From Thermoplasmata archaeon (GTDB lineage: Archaea; Thermoplasmatota; Thermoplasmata; Thermoplasmatales; Thermoplasmataceae), in contig JAJZYV010000005.1 in NCBI GenBank assembly GCA_021797955.1, positions 1 to 23,837 of the forward strand: a stretch of 23,837 nucleotides of DNA. The letters run 5' to 3'. Numbering within the stretch: the stretch's first letter is position 1; every line of letters starts with the position of its first letter. The translations under genes and the position numbers were made by a program. Below are positions 14,553 through 22,252 of the stretch, piece after piece. The notes below the pieces were generated by a model. The model saw only the letters and a list, made by a program, of their open reading frames with translations, had not been told where the DNA came from and did no database searches.

Positions 14553-16130
14553 ATGAAAGTCTTGAAGGGAATTAAATATGCGATCAAGTCAAAACTGAAG
14601 CTCAATGTAATCATTGTTCTAATTCTCGTAAACATATTGATTTTACCCGCATTATACGAGGAAAACGCTCAAATTCCTGCGAGTAACGAAAATCTATTTT
14701 TTTTGGGGGAAATAAATACTGCACAGAGCTCATCTGGAATTCAGCCGGTTGAATTTCTGCTATTGAACCATCACCTTAACCTCCAAGCCAATAGTGCAGT
14801 ATCATTGAATGGCAAGATAAGTGTAAAAACCATTTCGTTCATAAATTGCCTACCAATTCGTCTGAATTGCACTACCAATAGCAAAGGGGTAATTTCCGTA
14901 AATGAGACCAAACTAATCAACCAAGCCAAAAAAATTGACGGGACAAATTCTGCAGTTATTTCCTTTCAAACCTGTAATTATAGTCTGACTAATCAAAGTC
15001 TGAAGACAGGAATTCCAGCTGAATATCAAACATTTTATTTCACATCTATTGGAATTCAGTCTTCCGCGAGCAAAAATGCAACAAATGAATCAATCCTTAA
15101 TGCTGCATTTCTGCCATCTTATCAGTTAGGCTATTATGGAGATACACCAGTGTTTTATAGCAATGAACTTAACAACTCAAATTTATCAATTTGCTATAAA
15201 ATGTATAACCCACAGAATAAAAATGCGAATTACAGTATAACGAACCTGACAGTTATTTCTAAAAATCAACTGTATGTGGATAGAAATTATGAACAGATAA
15301 AAGAGTTCAATGAAGCGTCTAATGTTTCTTTTTATATGTCCGGGAGGCGGATGATTGGAAGCATGTTCCCAGGCTTTAATGGTATCGCGATTGTTAACCC
15401 TATAGTTTTTGAGACACTCAACACTCCTTCAAATTTTGTGACATTTCCAGTTACAGAAATATTACTCCTTATCGTCATTATAGAAACTTTGGTCACCTAT
15501 GTTTCAATGTTCAATTACGGCGCAATTCAGCGCTACATTTCACTTCCGGAAAAAAGGGGAAGAGTGGTAATATTCAACATAGTTTCCAATTTCATCCTTA
15601 TTTCCCTGTTTACAGTTTTAGGAATGGTTGGTTCGTTTTTATATTTCGATCTTGGGTACAGGTTTCAGATTTCTTTAATTTCAATGCTTTATGTTTATTT
15701 GCTGGTGGTAGCTGCGTACCTGGTCTTTGTTTCAATTTACACAATTGTAAGTTCATACTCAATTGGAAAAAATTGGCCGAGGCTTTTCGTTACTGTATTC
15801 CTTGTTTTTGCATACCCAATATTGGACGAAATAGGCCAAGCGCTTTTAATATTTGTAAATTTCTCATCTTTCATATTTAATGGAAATGACCGATATCTCT
15901 TTAAACCGATCCTGGAAAGCATTCGGACTTATAACATACTTTCTAGTGTGCTTCCGGTGCTGAATGTGGAATCTTTTAACAACTATCTAATCAAGTCGCC
16001 GATACAGGGAGTGATTATGTACAATCACTTGAACATCTTTGATTTATCCCCATTATTATTCTTGACGAGTATAGTTGGGATATCATCGCTACTTATTTAC
16101 TTGGGAATAAGAAGAATAAACTTAGAATAG
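14553..16130 (+). CDS. Large membrane protein with an N-glycan-rich outer domain, ABC-2-permease-like layout
   Basis: A protein of 525 residues. One N-terminal membrane helix (about residues 17-36) is followed by an extracytoplasmic domain of about 260 residues and then about six helices (from about residue 305 to the end, closing with IRRINLE). The outer domain has some eleven N-glycosylation sequons (for example NCT, NET, NYS, NAT, NES, NLS, NLT, NVS) and four to five cysteines (such as INCLPIRLNC), which fits a heavily glycosylated surface protein. The one-helix, big-loop, many-helix plan is that of ABC-2-type permeases, but no ATPase gene is adjacent, so I leave the function open. The cysteines could form disulfides outside the cell. 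The gene ends convergent with the MFS gene. Confidence 0.65.
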   Translation: MKVLKGIKYAIKSKLKLNVIIVLILVNILILPALYEENAQIPASNENLFFLGEINTAQSSSGIQPVEFLLLNHHLNLQANSAVSLNGKISVKTISFINCLPIRLNCTTNSKGVISVNETKLINQAKKIDGTNSAVISFQTCNYSLTNQSLKTGIPAEYQTFYFTSIGIQSSASKNATNESILNAAFLPSYQLGYYGDTPVFYSNELNNSNLSICYKMYNPQNKNANYSITNLTVISKNQLYVDRNYEQIKEFNEASNVSFYMSGRRMIGSMFPGFNGIAIVNPIVFETLNTPSNFVTFPVTEILLLIVIIETLVTYVSMFNYGAIQRYISLPEKRGRVVIFNIVSNFILISLFTVLGMVGSFLYFDLGYRFQISLISMLYVYLLVVAAYLVFVSIYTIVSSYSIGKNWPRLFVTVFLVFAYPILDEIGQALLIFVNFSSFIFNGNDRYLFKPILESIRTYNILSSVLPVLNVESFNNYLIKSPIQGVIMYNHLNIFDLSPLLFLTSIVGISSLLIYLGIRRINLE

Positions 16131-16202
16131 TATTCCCAAATCATTGATTTTTAGGTGTAAAACATATTGTGGAACCTTGGAAACTAAAGCGATCTGAAGA
16201 TG

Positions 16203-17333
16203 TTATGTTCTTTCCCCATGAGACAAATCGGTCAACGTAAAATAGGCTAGAGCAAAAACCATAACTGTGACTGATGTTCCGAAGATTGCGACAATACTGA
16301 ATCTAAATGTTTCAATTAAAAAATTCGCCAGGATTGGTCCGATCCCTATGGATATTGCCTGAATAAGATTGTACATCGATATTGAGTTTATTCTCGAAGA
16401 GTCTGATCTGTTAAGCATTTCATTGAAAAAAGAAAGTGTAACACCTGACTGCCCGACTCCGTAAAGTATGGTGGGCAAAAGGATCACTATCGTGCTATGT
16501 GCAAGGGGGATCAGCCCCGAAGATACAATGCTTAAAAAGGAACTGAATATGATGATTTTGAAATTTCCATATTTTGAAGCAAAGTTCCCCCATAAAATTT
16601 GCGAAGTTATGAACGAAATGGATATCACAATATATACAAATGTATAGAAAATTTCTGTCTGACCAAGATAAGCAGGAGAAATAAGATAAAGCTGAAAATA
16701 TGGAAGGATCATGCTATATCCAATTCCCCAGAATAGGGCAAACGTAACAAAATTTAGATAAGATTTTGTCCATGTTTTATTTTCGTGATTCTTCTCGATT
16801 TCCGGAATTGAATAGGGATCAATTCTCCTCATTATCAATAGTGAAATAGAGGAAAAAATCAGAGCACCGGAAAGAAAAACCGTTATGAATGCAATCTGTT
16901 CACTTTTGACTCCCAAAAATATTCCAAGAGCCAGCGCATATCCGACTAGTGAAAAAATTTTCATTATAAAATTTCTGAACGCAAAATAACTTGCCCGCCT
17001 ATGAGATGGAATCACACCTGGAACCCAAAGAGTCCACGTAGTGCCACTGAATGAGGCAAAAAAGGTTCTTGCGGTGAGAAGCACTATGAGCAGCATGTAA
17101 GCAAGTAACTGCCCATGCACAAATACAAGAAATACAACTGGAACCCATAATATTCTATCAAACAGCGTTGTGTAAAATGTCAATTTCTTTAAATCGTTCA
17201 CTTTGCGTGAGAAATATCTGGAAAGATATTGAGCTACAGGAACCACTAAGAGAGGAAAGCCTGTGATAAAACCCACTGGAGCATTTTCTCCCAACAGATA
17301 TATCGCAAGGGGAATCACAAAAGGTGCAGTCAT
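16203..17333 (-). CDS. MFS transporter; true start lies upstream of the first ATG
   Basis: The part after the first ATG (17333) is 376 residues with about 11 membrane segments, of the MFS type (VNDLKK loop, RASYFAFRNF, basic central loop with IEKNHENKTW). The same frame stays open for 45 more codons upstream, from a stop at 17469-17471, and encodes ANLSVTDGLFWAIYSS directly before the ATG, which is the first half of a normal MFS helix 1. No ATG, GTG or TTG occurs in that stretch. The start may be a rare codon such as ATT (17453) or ATC (17438 or 17426), or a one-base indel may have separated the gene from a GTG at 17478. The substrate is unknown. It is divergent from the sugar ABC operon, and both promoters carry the same element, which suggests co-regulation. 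Confidence 0.8.
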   Translation of the reverse strand: MTAPFVIPLAIYLLGENAPVGFITGFPLLVVPVAQYLSRYFSRKVNDLKKLTFYTTLFDRILWVPVVFLVFVHGQLLAYMLLIVLLTARTFFASFSGTTWTLWVPGVIPSHRRASYFAFRNFIMKIFSLVGYALALGIFLGVKSEQIAFITVFLSGALIFSSISLLIMRRIDPYSIPEIEKNHENKTWTKSYLNFVTFALFWGIGYSMILPYFQLYLISPAYLGQTEIFYTFVYIVISISFITSQILWGNFASKYGNFKIIIFSSFLSIVSSGLIPLAHSTIVILLPTILYGVGQSGVTLSFFNEMLNRSDSSRINSISMYNLIQAISIGIGPILANFLIETFRFSIVAIFGTSVTVMVFALAYFTLTDLSHGERT

Positions 17334-17484
17334 GCTTGAATAGATGGCCCAGAATAGCCCATCCGTTACTGAAAGATTTGCCGTGGTTTGTACTACATCG
17401 TCAGAATTAGCCGTATAATCCCGGATTTTATTGGGGATATATTTTGCCTTAATCTTAAATTTCGTGAGTTAATTTCACCCTTCG

Positions 17485-17498
17485 CGATATCAATATAA
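17485..17498 (-). promoter_or_regulatory. Promoter element of the MFS gene (copy 1 of a divergent pair)
   Basis: On the minus strand TTATATTGATATCG. Its TATA part is centred about 26 nt before 17468, exactly where the long MFS reading frame opens. A near-identical copy faces the other way at 17530-17543. Confidence 0.5.
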
Positions 17499-17529
17499 GA
17501 ATCTTTTATGTTCTCAAATTGTCTCTGTT

Positions 17530-17543
17530 TTATATTGATTTCG
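17530..17543 (+). promoter_or_regulatory. Promoter element facing the sugar-binding-protein gene (copy 2)
   Basis: TTATATTGATTTCG matches the minus-strand element at 17485-17498 in 13 of 14 positions. The two form an inverted pair 31 bp apart in the divergent promoter region. Copy 2 may be a second TATA for the ABC operon or a regulator site. Confidence 0.45.
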
Positions 17544-17560
17544 AAGAGATGTTTCATTAC

Positions 17561-17584
17561 TATAAAAAAACTACTTGAAATAGT
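17561..17584 (+). promoter_or_regulatory. TATA box and operator of the sugar ABC operon
   Basis: A TATA box TATAAAAAA (17561-17569) is followed at once by ACTACTTGAAATAGT (17570-17584), a 15-bp imperfect palindrome in which six of seven base pairs match across the centre. A protein bound there would block transcription start (about 17590), so it reads as a repressor site. The same palindrome occurs at 21027-21041. Confidence 0.6.
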
Positions 17585-17607
17585 ATAAGCATTAGAAAGG
17601 TTTATGA

Positions 17608-19137
17608 ATGCATAAGATCATATCCACAGGAAGTGTTATTATGTCAAATAGTAAACGTGAATCGAATTTGAGCGGTTTAAATAGAGGTGGCCTGAGAAAA
17701 AATCTTAAGGCGATCTCTGTTTTATTGGTGGTTGGACTGTTTGTTCTGACAGCATTTGTGTCAGTTTACAATCAGCCGACCTATGCTTCGCATAGTTTGG
17801 CAACTCCCAGTGCCACATCGGGGAAGAGTGTAACTATTACAGTTTGGGGATCTGGTTCACCCGGTGGGGAAACCGTTGTTTTTAACCAAACTCTTGCTTA
17901 CTTTGAGCAAGTGTACCCCAACGTGACTGTACAGGACAGCCCTGCAGTTGGTGTTGCTTCAACGACTTATGTTAGTGCAGCCCACGCAGGAAAAGCTCCC
18001 GATGTCTACAGAGACAGCAGTGATAACGCAGGTGTGCTTTACGCAAGCGGAGCCGTCTTAGCTCTCAACCAATATCTGAATCAGAGTTACATAAACAGTT
18101 TCAGCAAGGGAACAGTTACAGCTTGGAGTTCTAACGGCTCATTATATGGAATACCGGTTAACACAAACGGTGTTGGTCTTTATTACAACAGTAAATTTGT
18201 CAACAAAGCACCAAAAACGGTTTACCAGATGATCAGGGATGCAGAGAATGTTACCCATAACACAACACTTAATCCGTCAGGTTCTCCAACAAGTGTCTGG
18301 GGACTTGCATACGGATTGGGTACAAATTACGGATACAGATCAGCAGCATGGTTCCCTGCCTTTGGCGGAACACTATTCAACAAAAATCAACTACCAGTTC
18401 TTAACTCAACAGCCGATATAAATGCCATTTCTTTCCTTTACAATCTTACATACAACTACAAAGTGGGTCCATCCGGCCTCACAAGTATGGCACAGCAAAT
18501 ACCCTTATTTGAACATAATCAAAGCGCATTCATGATCGATGGTCCATGGGATCAGAGCACATATACAAGTTATCTGGGCTCAAACCTTGGTGTAACTGCA
18601 TTGCCATTCAATAATGCAACTGGATTTTGGCCAACGCCTCTGTGGGGATCTATTGGATATTTCATATCATCGCCACAGGCTAGCGGAATAACCCCATCAC
18701 AGGTATGGGCATCGTTGAAGTTCATTCAAATGGAAACAAACACGACTGCTCAGATTCATCTATTCGATAAGGCTGGAGACTTTCCATCTTCCACAAGTGC
18801 TGGTAACTACATATCAATTCACTCAAACAACGATCCTCTGATAAAAGGATGGCTTGACCAGGAAAACCACACAATGCCACAGCCTGGATTTGTCAATATG
18901 AACTTTTACTGGCCAAACTTCCATACCTACGTTGGCAATCTTTATGACAACGGAACAAACAATGTTTCTCAGGTTATGAACGATTTCCAGAAAGCAGTGT
19001 TAAACGAAATCAACCAGGTATCAGCGAAACCTGCATCCATAAACGTGGGCCTGTATGAAATACTGGCAATCGTAGCCATAGTAGTCATTGTTGCCGGTGT
19101 AGCCAGTTATGTATATATTTCAAGAAAGAAAAAATAA
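17608..19137 (+). CDS. Sugar ABC transporter substrate-binding protein, membrane-anchored at the C-terminus
   Basis: A protein of 509 residues of the family 1 (maltose-type) solute-binding proteins. After an N-terminal hydrophobic helix (about residues 38-54) the mature part starts with SVTITVWGSGSPGG. Family features follow: GKAPDVYRDSS, LALNQYLNQSY and IDGPWDQSTY. The protein is rich in N-glycosylation sequons. A second hydrophobic helix near the end (about 480-502) with a basic tail SRKKK would anchor it to the membrane. The N-terminal helix has no lipobox cysteine and can be a cleaved signal peptide. The start is either 17608 or an in-frame ATG at 17641 (MSNSKRES); the sequence does not settle this. 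It is the first gene of a binding-protein / permease / permease / ATPase set, probably for oligosaccharides given the adjacent GH13 enzyme. Confidence 0.93.
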   Translation: MHKIISTGSVIMSNSKRESNLSGLNRGGLRKNLKAISVLLVVGLFVLTAFVSVYNQPTYASHSLATPSATSGKSVTITVWGSGSPGGETVVFNQTLAYFEQVYPNVTVQDSPAVGVASTTYVSAAHAGKAPDVYRDSSDNAGVLYASGAVLALNQYLNQSYINSFSKGTVTAWSSNGSLYGIPVNTNGVGLYYNSKFVNKAPKTVYQMIRDAENVTHNTTLNPSGSPTSVWGLAYGLGTNYGYRSAAWFPAFGGTLFNKNQLPVLNSTADINAISFLYNLTYNYKVGPSGLTSMAQQIPLFEHNQSAFMIDGPWDQSTYTSYLGSNLGVTALPFNNATGFWPTPLWGSIGYFISSPQASGITPSQVWASLKFIQMETNTTAQIHLFDKAGDFPSSTSAGNYISIHSNNDPLIKGWLDQENHTMPQPGFVNMNFYWPNFHTYVGNLYDNGTNNVSQVMNDFQKAVLNEINQVSAKPASINVGLYEILAIVAIVVIVAGVASYVYISRKKK

Positions 19138-19142
19138 TTTAA

Positions 19143-19160
19143 TTCTTTTTTTTTATTTTT
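19143..19160 (+). terminator. T-rich tract after the binding-protein gene
   Basis: Nine T, one A and five T follow the TAA stop (19135-19137) by 8 nt, ahead of the first permease. Oligo-T tracts are the main signal for intrinsic termination in archaea. Partial termination here would yield more binding protein than permease, a common need in such systems. Confidence 0.5.
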
Positions 19161-19163
19161 GAA

Positions 19164-20078
19164 GTGAGTATTATGGTAGAATCGATAGATTATAAGGTGA
19201 GAAAAAAGAAGTTGGAGTGGAAAGGTATTATTTACGTTTTACCCGCAATTATAGTGCTTGTTTTTTTGGATTTTTACCCCATCTTTGAAAGCGTGTATTA
19301 CTCTTTGACGGACTTTAATTCCATAAATTTTTTCCATTACGGGTTTGTAGGTCTGGCTAATTTTATCTATATCTTCAATAGCTCAGATCTGTGGATAGTG
19401 ATTGGAAATACACTTGTCTGGAGCATTGGAAGCACAGTGGTTATGGTTCCTGCAGGTTTTGCGCTGGCTTTAATCATGAATCAGAAGAAAATGAGAGGGA
19501 AGACAATTTATAGGACTATGTACCTTTTCCCGTGGGCTTTTCCAGCGTTCATTACCATTCTCGTCTGGTCAAACATGCTTGCATATTCTGGTGGAGTGGC
19601 AAATGAATTCCTCAATATACTTGGATTCAAGTCACTGAACTGGCTAACCTCACCAAAATATGCTATGATTTCTTTGATTTTAGTAAATTTCTGGTTGTCG
19701 TTTCCATATTATACCTTTGTGTATACATCGGCAGTCCAGAGCATCCCACAGGAGTTGTATGAAGCAGCTGAGATCAATGGGTACGGAACCCTAAGAACGC
19801 TAACGAGTGTTACATTACCGTTGCTGAGGAGACAGATAGCATTTATCACGATATTTGGTTTCATATTCACATGGAATAATTTCTATGTTCCTTTCCTGCT
19901 CACTGGGGGCGGACCTGGAATATCAACAGAAATACTTATTACATACTCATATCTACAAGCGTTCTCTTACTCCAACTTCTCACTTGGCGCTGCATATGCT
20001 GTAATATCAATTTTGATTCTGTTGGTCTTTGTCGTTGTGGCCAATCACTATACAAAAATGATGACCATATTGGATTGA
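19164..20078 (+). CDS. Sugar ABC transporter permease, MalF-type
   Basis: A protein of 304 residues with six membrane segments. The cytoplasmic EAA loop that docks on the ATPase reads YEAAEINGYGTLRTLTSVTL (about residues 198-217), with the G and the alternating hydrophobic pattern typical of binding-protein-dependent permeases. It pairs with the next gene to form the transport channel. The frame opens at a GTG (19164), but GAAGTGAG (19161-19168) is a better Shine-Dalgarno for the in-frame ATG at 19173, which may be the real start. It follows the T-rich tract after the binding protein and ends 8 nt before the next permease start. Confidence 0.93.
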   Translation: MSIMVESIDYKVRKKKLEWKGIIYVLPAIIVLVFLDFYPIFESVYYSLTDFNSINFFHYGFVGLANFIYIFNSSDLWIVIGNTLVWSIGSTVVMVPAGFALALIMNQKKMRGKTIYRTMYLFPWAFPAFITILVWSNMLAYSGGVANEFLNILGFKSLNWLTSPKYAMISLILVNFWLSFPYYTFVYTSAVQSIPQELYEAAEINGYGTLRTLTSVTLPLLRRQIAFITIFGFIFTWNNFYVPFLLTGGGPGISTEILITYSYLQAFSYSNFSLGAAYAVISILILLVFVVVANHYTKMMTILD

Positions 20079-20083
20079 GGTGA
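20077..20083 (+). promoter_or_regulatory. Shine-Dalgarno of the second permease
   Basis: GAGGTGA overlaps the stop codon of the first permease and stands three bases before the ATG at 20087, so translation of the two permeases is coupled. Confidence 0.55.
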
Positions 20084-20086
20084 AAG

Positions 20087-20992
20087 ATGGAGAATAGATT
20101 ATTTAGTAAAAATGAAAATAGGATGAAAGATGTACACAGGCTCAACAACTACTACAAAAGGATAAAAATAGTGAAACGAATAGTTTCCCACGTCATACTG
20201 ATCCTGTTTGCAATATTTGCCGTATTTCCAATATATTATGTGTTTATAACTTCGTTAAACAGCATAGGATCACTGGCACAGGCGAGCCTAAGCGACTTGG
20301 TTCCAAGTGGTAACAGTTCTTTTTCTAATTATACCAGCATACTTTTCCATCATCCCTTCGGGCTATGGCTTAAAAATACGCTGATACTTACAGGAGTTTC
20401 AACAGTCATCGGAGTGTTCCTGTCCATAACTTCAGGACTGGCACTTTCCAGATTCAATATACCATTGAAACATACACTTCTATATATGCTCTTAATCCTA
20501 ACTCTGTTTCCTTTTACGATGATGGTTATACCTTATTATTTTATGTTCTCTCAGTTGAGTCTGCTTGACTCCTATATTGGATTGATAATACCATACTCCG
20601 CTGGGGCTTTGATATATTCATCCTATCTGATTAAGAACTATGTGGATAACTTGCCAAGGGATTATGAAGAAGCAGCCCAAATAGACGGATTGAGCAGGAG
20701 AGCTGCACTCTTCAGGATACTGGTGCCAATGTCAAAACCTGTGATTATATTCGCGATGCTTATTGCGTTTATGGGTCCCTATACTGATTATGCACTGGCG
20801 GGTCAGTTCATAACATCAAAGAATCTTTACACAATGGCCATTGGTTTGTATTTTGTATCGCAGGGAAATATCACAGTGAACTACGGAGCATACTCTGCTT
20901 TTTCTGTCCTGATGGGAATCCCCATATTCGTAATCTTCTTTATTTTTCAGAGATACCTCGTTTCTGGATTCAGCCTGTCTACATATAAATAA
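20087..20992 (+). CDS. Sugar ABC transporter permease, MalG-type
   Basis: A protein of 301 residues with six membrane segments after a basic N-terminal tail (YYKRIKIVKR, about residues 22-31). The EAA loop is NLPRDYEEAAQIDGLSRRAA (about 188-207). The position and sequence are those of the second permease of maltose/oligosaccharide importers. Translation is coupled to the first permease by an overlapping ribosome-binding site. A 101-bp gap with T-rich sequence and a fresh promoter separates it from the ATPase gene. Confidence 0.93.
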   Translation: MENRLFSKNENRMKDVHRLNNYYKRIKIVKRIVSHVILILFAIFAVFPIYYVFITSLNSIGSLAQASLSDLVPSGNSSFSNYTSILFHHPFGLWLKNTLILTGVSTVIGVFLSITSGLALSRFNIPLKHTLLYMLLILTLFPFTMMVIPYYFMFSQLSLLDSYIGLIIPYSAGALIYSSYLIKNYVDNLPRDYEEAAQIDGLSRRAALFRILVPMSKPVIIFAMLIAFMGPYTDYALAGQFITSKNLYTMAIGLYFVSQGNITVNYGAYSAFSVLMGIPIFVIFFIFQRYLVSGFSLSTYK

Positions 20993-21016
20993 TTTTTATC
21001 TAACATTTTTTAAAAA
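20993..21016 (+). terminator. T-rich region after the second permease
   Basis: TTTTTAT and then TTTTTT tracts directly follow the TAA at 20990-20992. Their position between the permease and the separately controlled ATPase suggests an archaeal oligo-T terminator. Confidence 0.4.
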
Positions 21017-21026
21017 TATTTATTTT

Positions 21027-21041
21027 ACTACTTAAAATAGT
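21027..21041 (+). promoter_or_regulatory. Second copy of the sugar operator, before the ATPase gene
   Basis: ACTACTTAAAATAGT differs in one central base from the copy at 17570-17584 and keeps the same mismatched pair in its palindrome. It follows a TATA-like TATTTATTT (about 21017-21025) in the same order as the first promoter. A closer TATA-like GATATAAGT (about 21059-21067) is flanked by an extra inverted repeat, TAGATTT (21042-21048) and AAATCTA (21070-21076), so more than one promoter is possible. Confidence 0.55.
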
Positions 21042-21093
21042 TAGATTTACGAAAAACTGATATAAGTTAAAATCTATCACTATAAGATACTGG

Positions 21094-22200
21094 ATGGAGA
21101 AACTTGTTTTACAGAATATAGTTAGAGTATTCAAAAAAAATTTCGGTGTTCTTGGTGTTAGTCTTGAAGTGAAAGAAGGAGAGTTCTTTGTTATACTTGG
21201 CCCGAGCGGATGTGGGAAAACGACCACGTTGAGAATGATTGCGGGATTGGAAACCGTTGATGAAGGAAAGATCTTCCTGGATGAGCGGGAGATTACTAAT
21301 TTCCCTCCGAAATTGAGAAATATATCAATGGTTTTCCAAAATTACGCGCTTTACCCATTTATGACAGTACGGGACAACATACAATTTCCCCTAAAAATAT
21401 CCAAGATGACAAAAAGTGAGATGGAAGATAAGAGCCAACAGATTTCAAAAACACTCGGAATTTCCGAATTGCTCGACAGAAAACCCGGAGAAATTTCCGG
21501 AGGGCAAAAGCAAAGGGTTGCACTTGCAAGAGCCTTAGTTAGAGAACCGAGCCTCTTTCTGATGGATGAACCGTTGAGCAACTTAGATGCGAAACTCAGG
21601 GGCCAGATGCGAGTTGAGCTTAAAAGGCTGCAAAAGGAATTCAACACGACGACCGTTTACGTCACACACGATCAGATAGAAGCTATCACACTTGCAGACA
21701 GGGCTTGTCTAATGAATGGCGGAAAGATTGTTCAGATGGGGAATCCAAGTGATCTCTATACACTACCTGTAAATACGTTTTCTGCAACCTTCCTTGGTGA
21801 CCCGGCAATGAATATGCTTCCCGGGGAGATTTCAGTCATGGATGGAAAGACTTGCCTGAAAATTGAAGAATGCTCGGTGGAGATTACCGATATTCATACT
21901 GAGAGGAGCACACCGAGAGATGTCAAAGTGGGTATAAGGCCAGAGGATGTGCAACTGGGCGAAGATGGCATCCCTGTAGAGCTTAGTCTTGTACAAAATC
22001 TTGGTAAGAGTGTGTATGAATATTTCAAGACAAAGAATGGGGATACAATTGTCAGGCAGGATGTGGCTAGCTCAAAATTGGTACTGGGGGATAAGTCCAC
22101 CGTTTCAATTGATCCAAAATTCGTTTATTTGTTTGATACAAACTCAGGTGAACTGGTGTATAAGCATGGAAGGAAAGAATACCAAGAAGAGTTGATTTGA
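21094..22200 (+). CDS. Sugar ABC transporter ATPase, MalK/UgpC type
   Basis: A protein of 368 residues with a full ATPase domain and a C-terminal TOBE regulatory part. Motifs are Walker A GPSGCGKT (residues 36-43), Q-loop FQNYALYP (Q82), signature ISGGQKQRVALARAL (134-148), Walker B FLMDEP (155-160), D-loop SNLDAK and switch histidine VTHDQ (H192). The TOBE segment VGIRPEDVQL (about residue 272) is typical of the MalK/UgpC/MsmX group, which energises import by the two permeases encoded upstream. Transcription is separate but carries the same operator. It ends 52 bp before the convergent GH13 gene. Confidence 0.96.
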   Translation: MEKLVLQNIVRVFKKNFGVLGVSLEVKEGEFFVILGPSGCGKTTTLRMIAGLETVDEGKIFLDEREITNFPPKLRNISMVFQNYALYPFMTVRDNIQFPLKISKMTKSEMEDKSQQISKTLGISELLDRKPGEISGGQKQRVALARALVREPSLFLMDEPLSNLDAKLRGQMRVELKRLQKEFNTTTVYVTHDQIEAITLADRACLMNGGKIVQMGNPSDLYTLPVNTFSATFLGDPAMNMLPGEISVMDGKTCLKIEECSVEITDIHTERSTPRDVKVGIRPEDVQLGEDGIPVELSLVQNLGKSVYEYFKTKNGDTIVRQDVASSKLVLGDKSTVSIDPKFVYLFDTNSGELVYKHGRKEYQEELI

Positions 22201-22252
22201 AAAACTTCTTGTTTATCTACTGCTCAGTTTGACCCCAGTATAACTTCAAAAA

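Noticed and set aside
16120..16132. CTTAGAATAGT resembling the sugar operator half
   Set aside because: It lies in the last codons of the membrane-protein gene, lacks the left half of the palindrome, and is not at a promoter.
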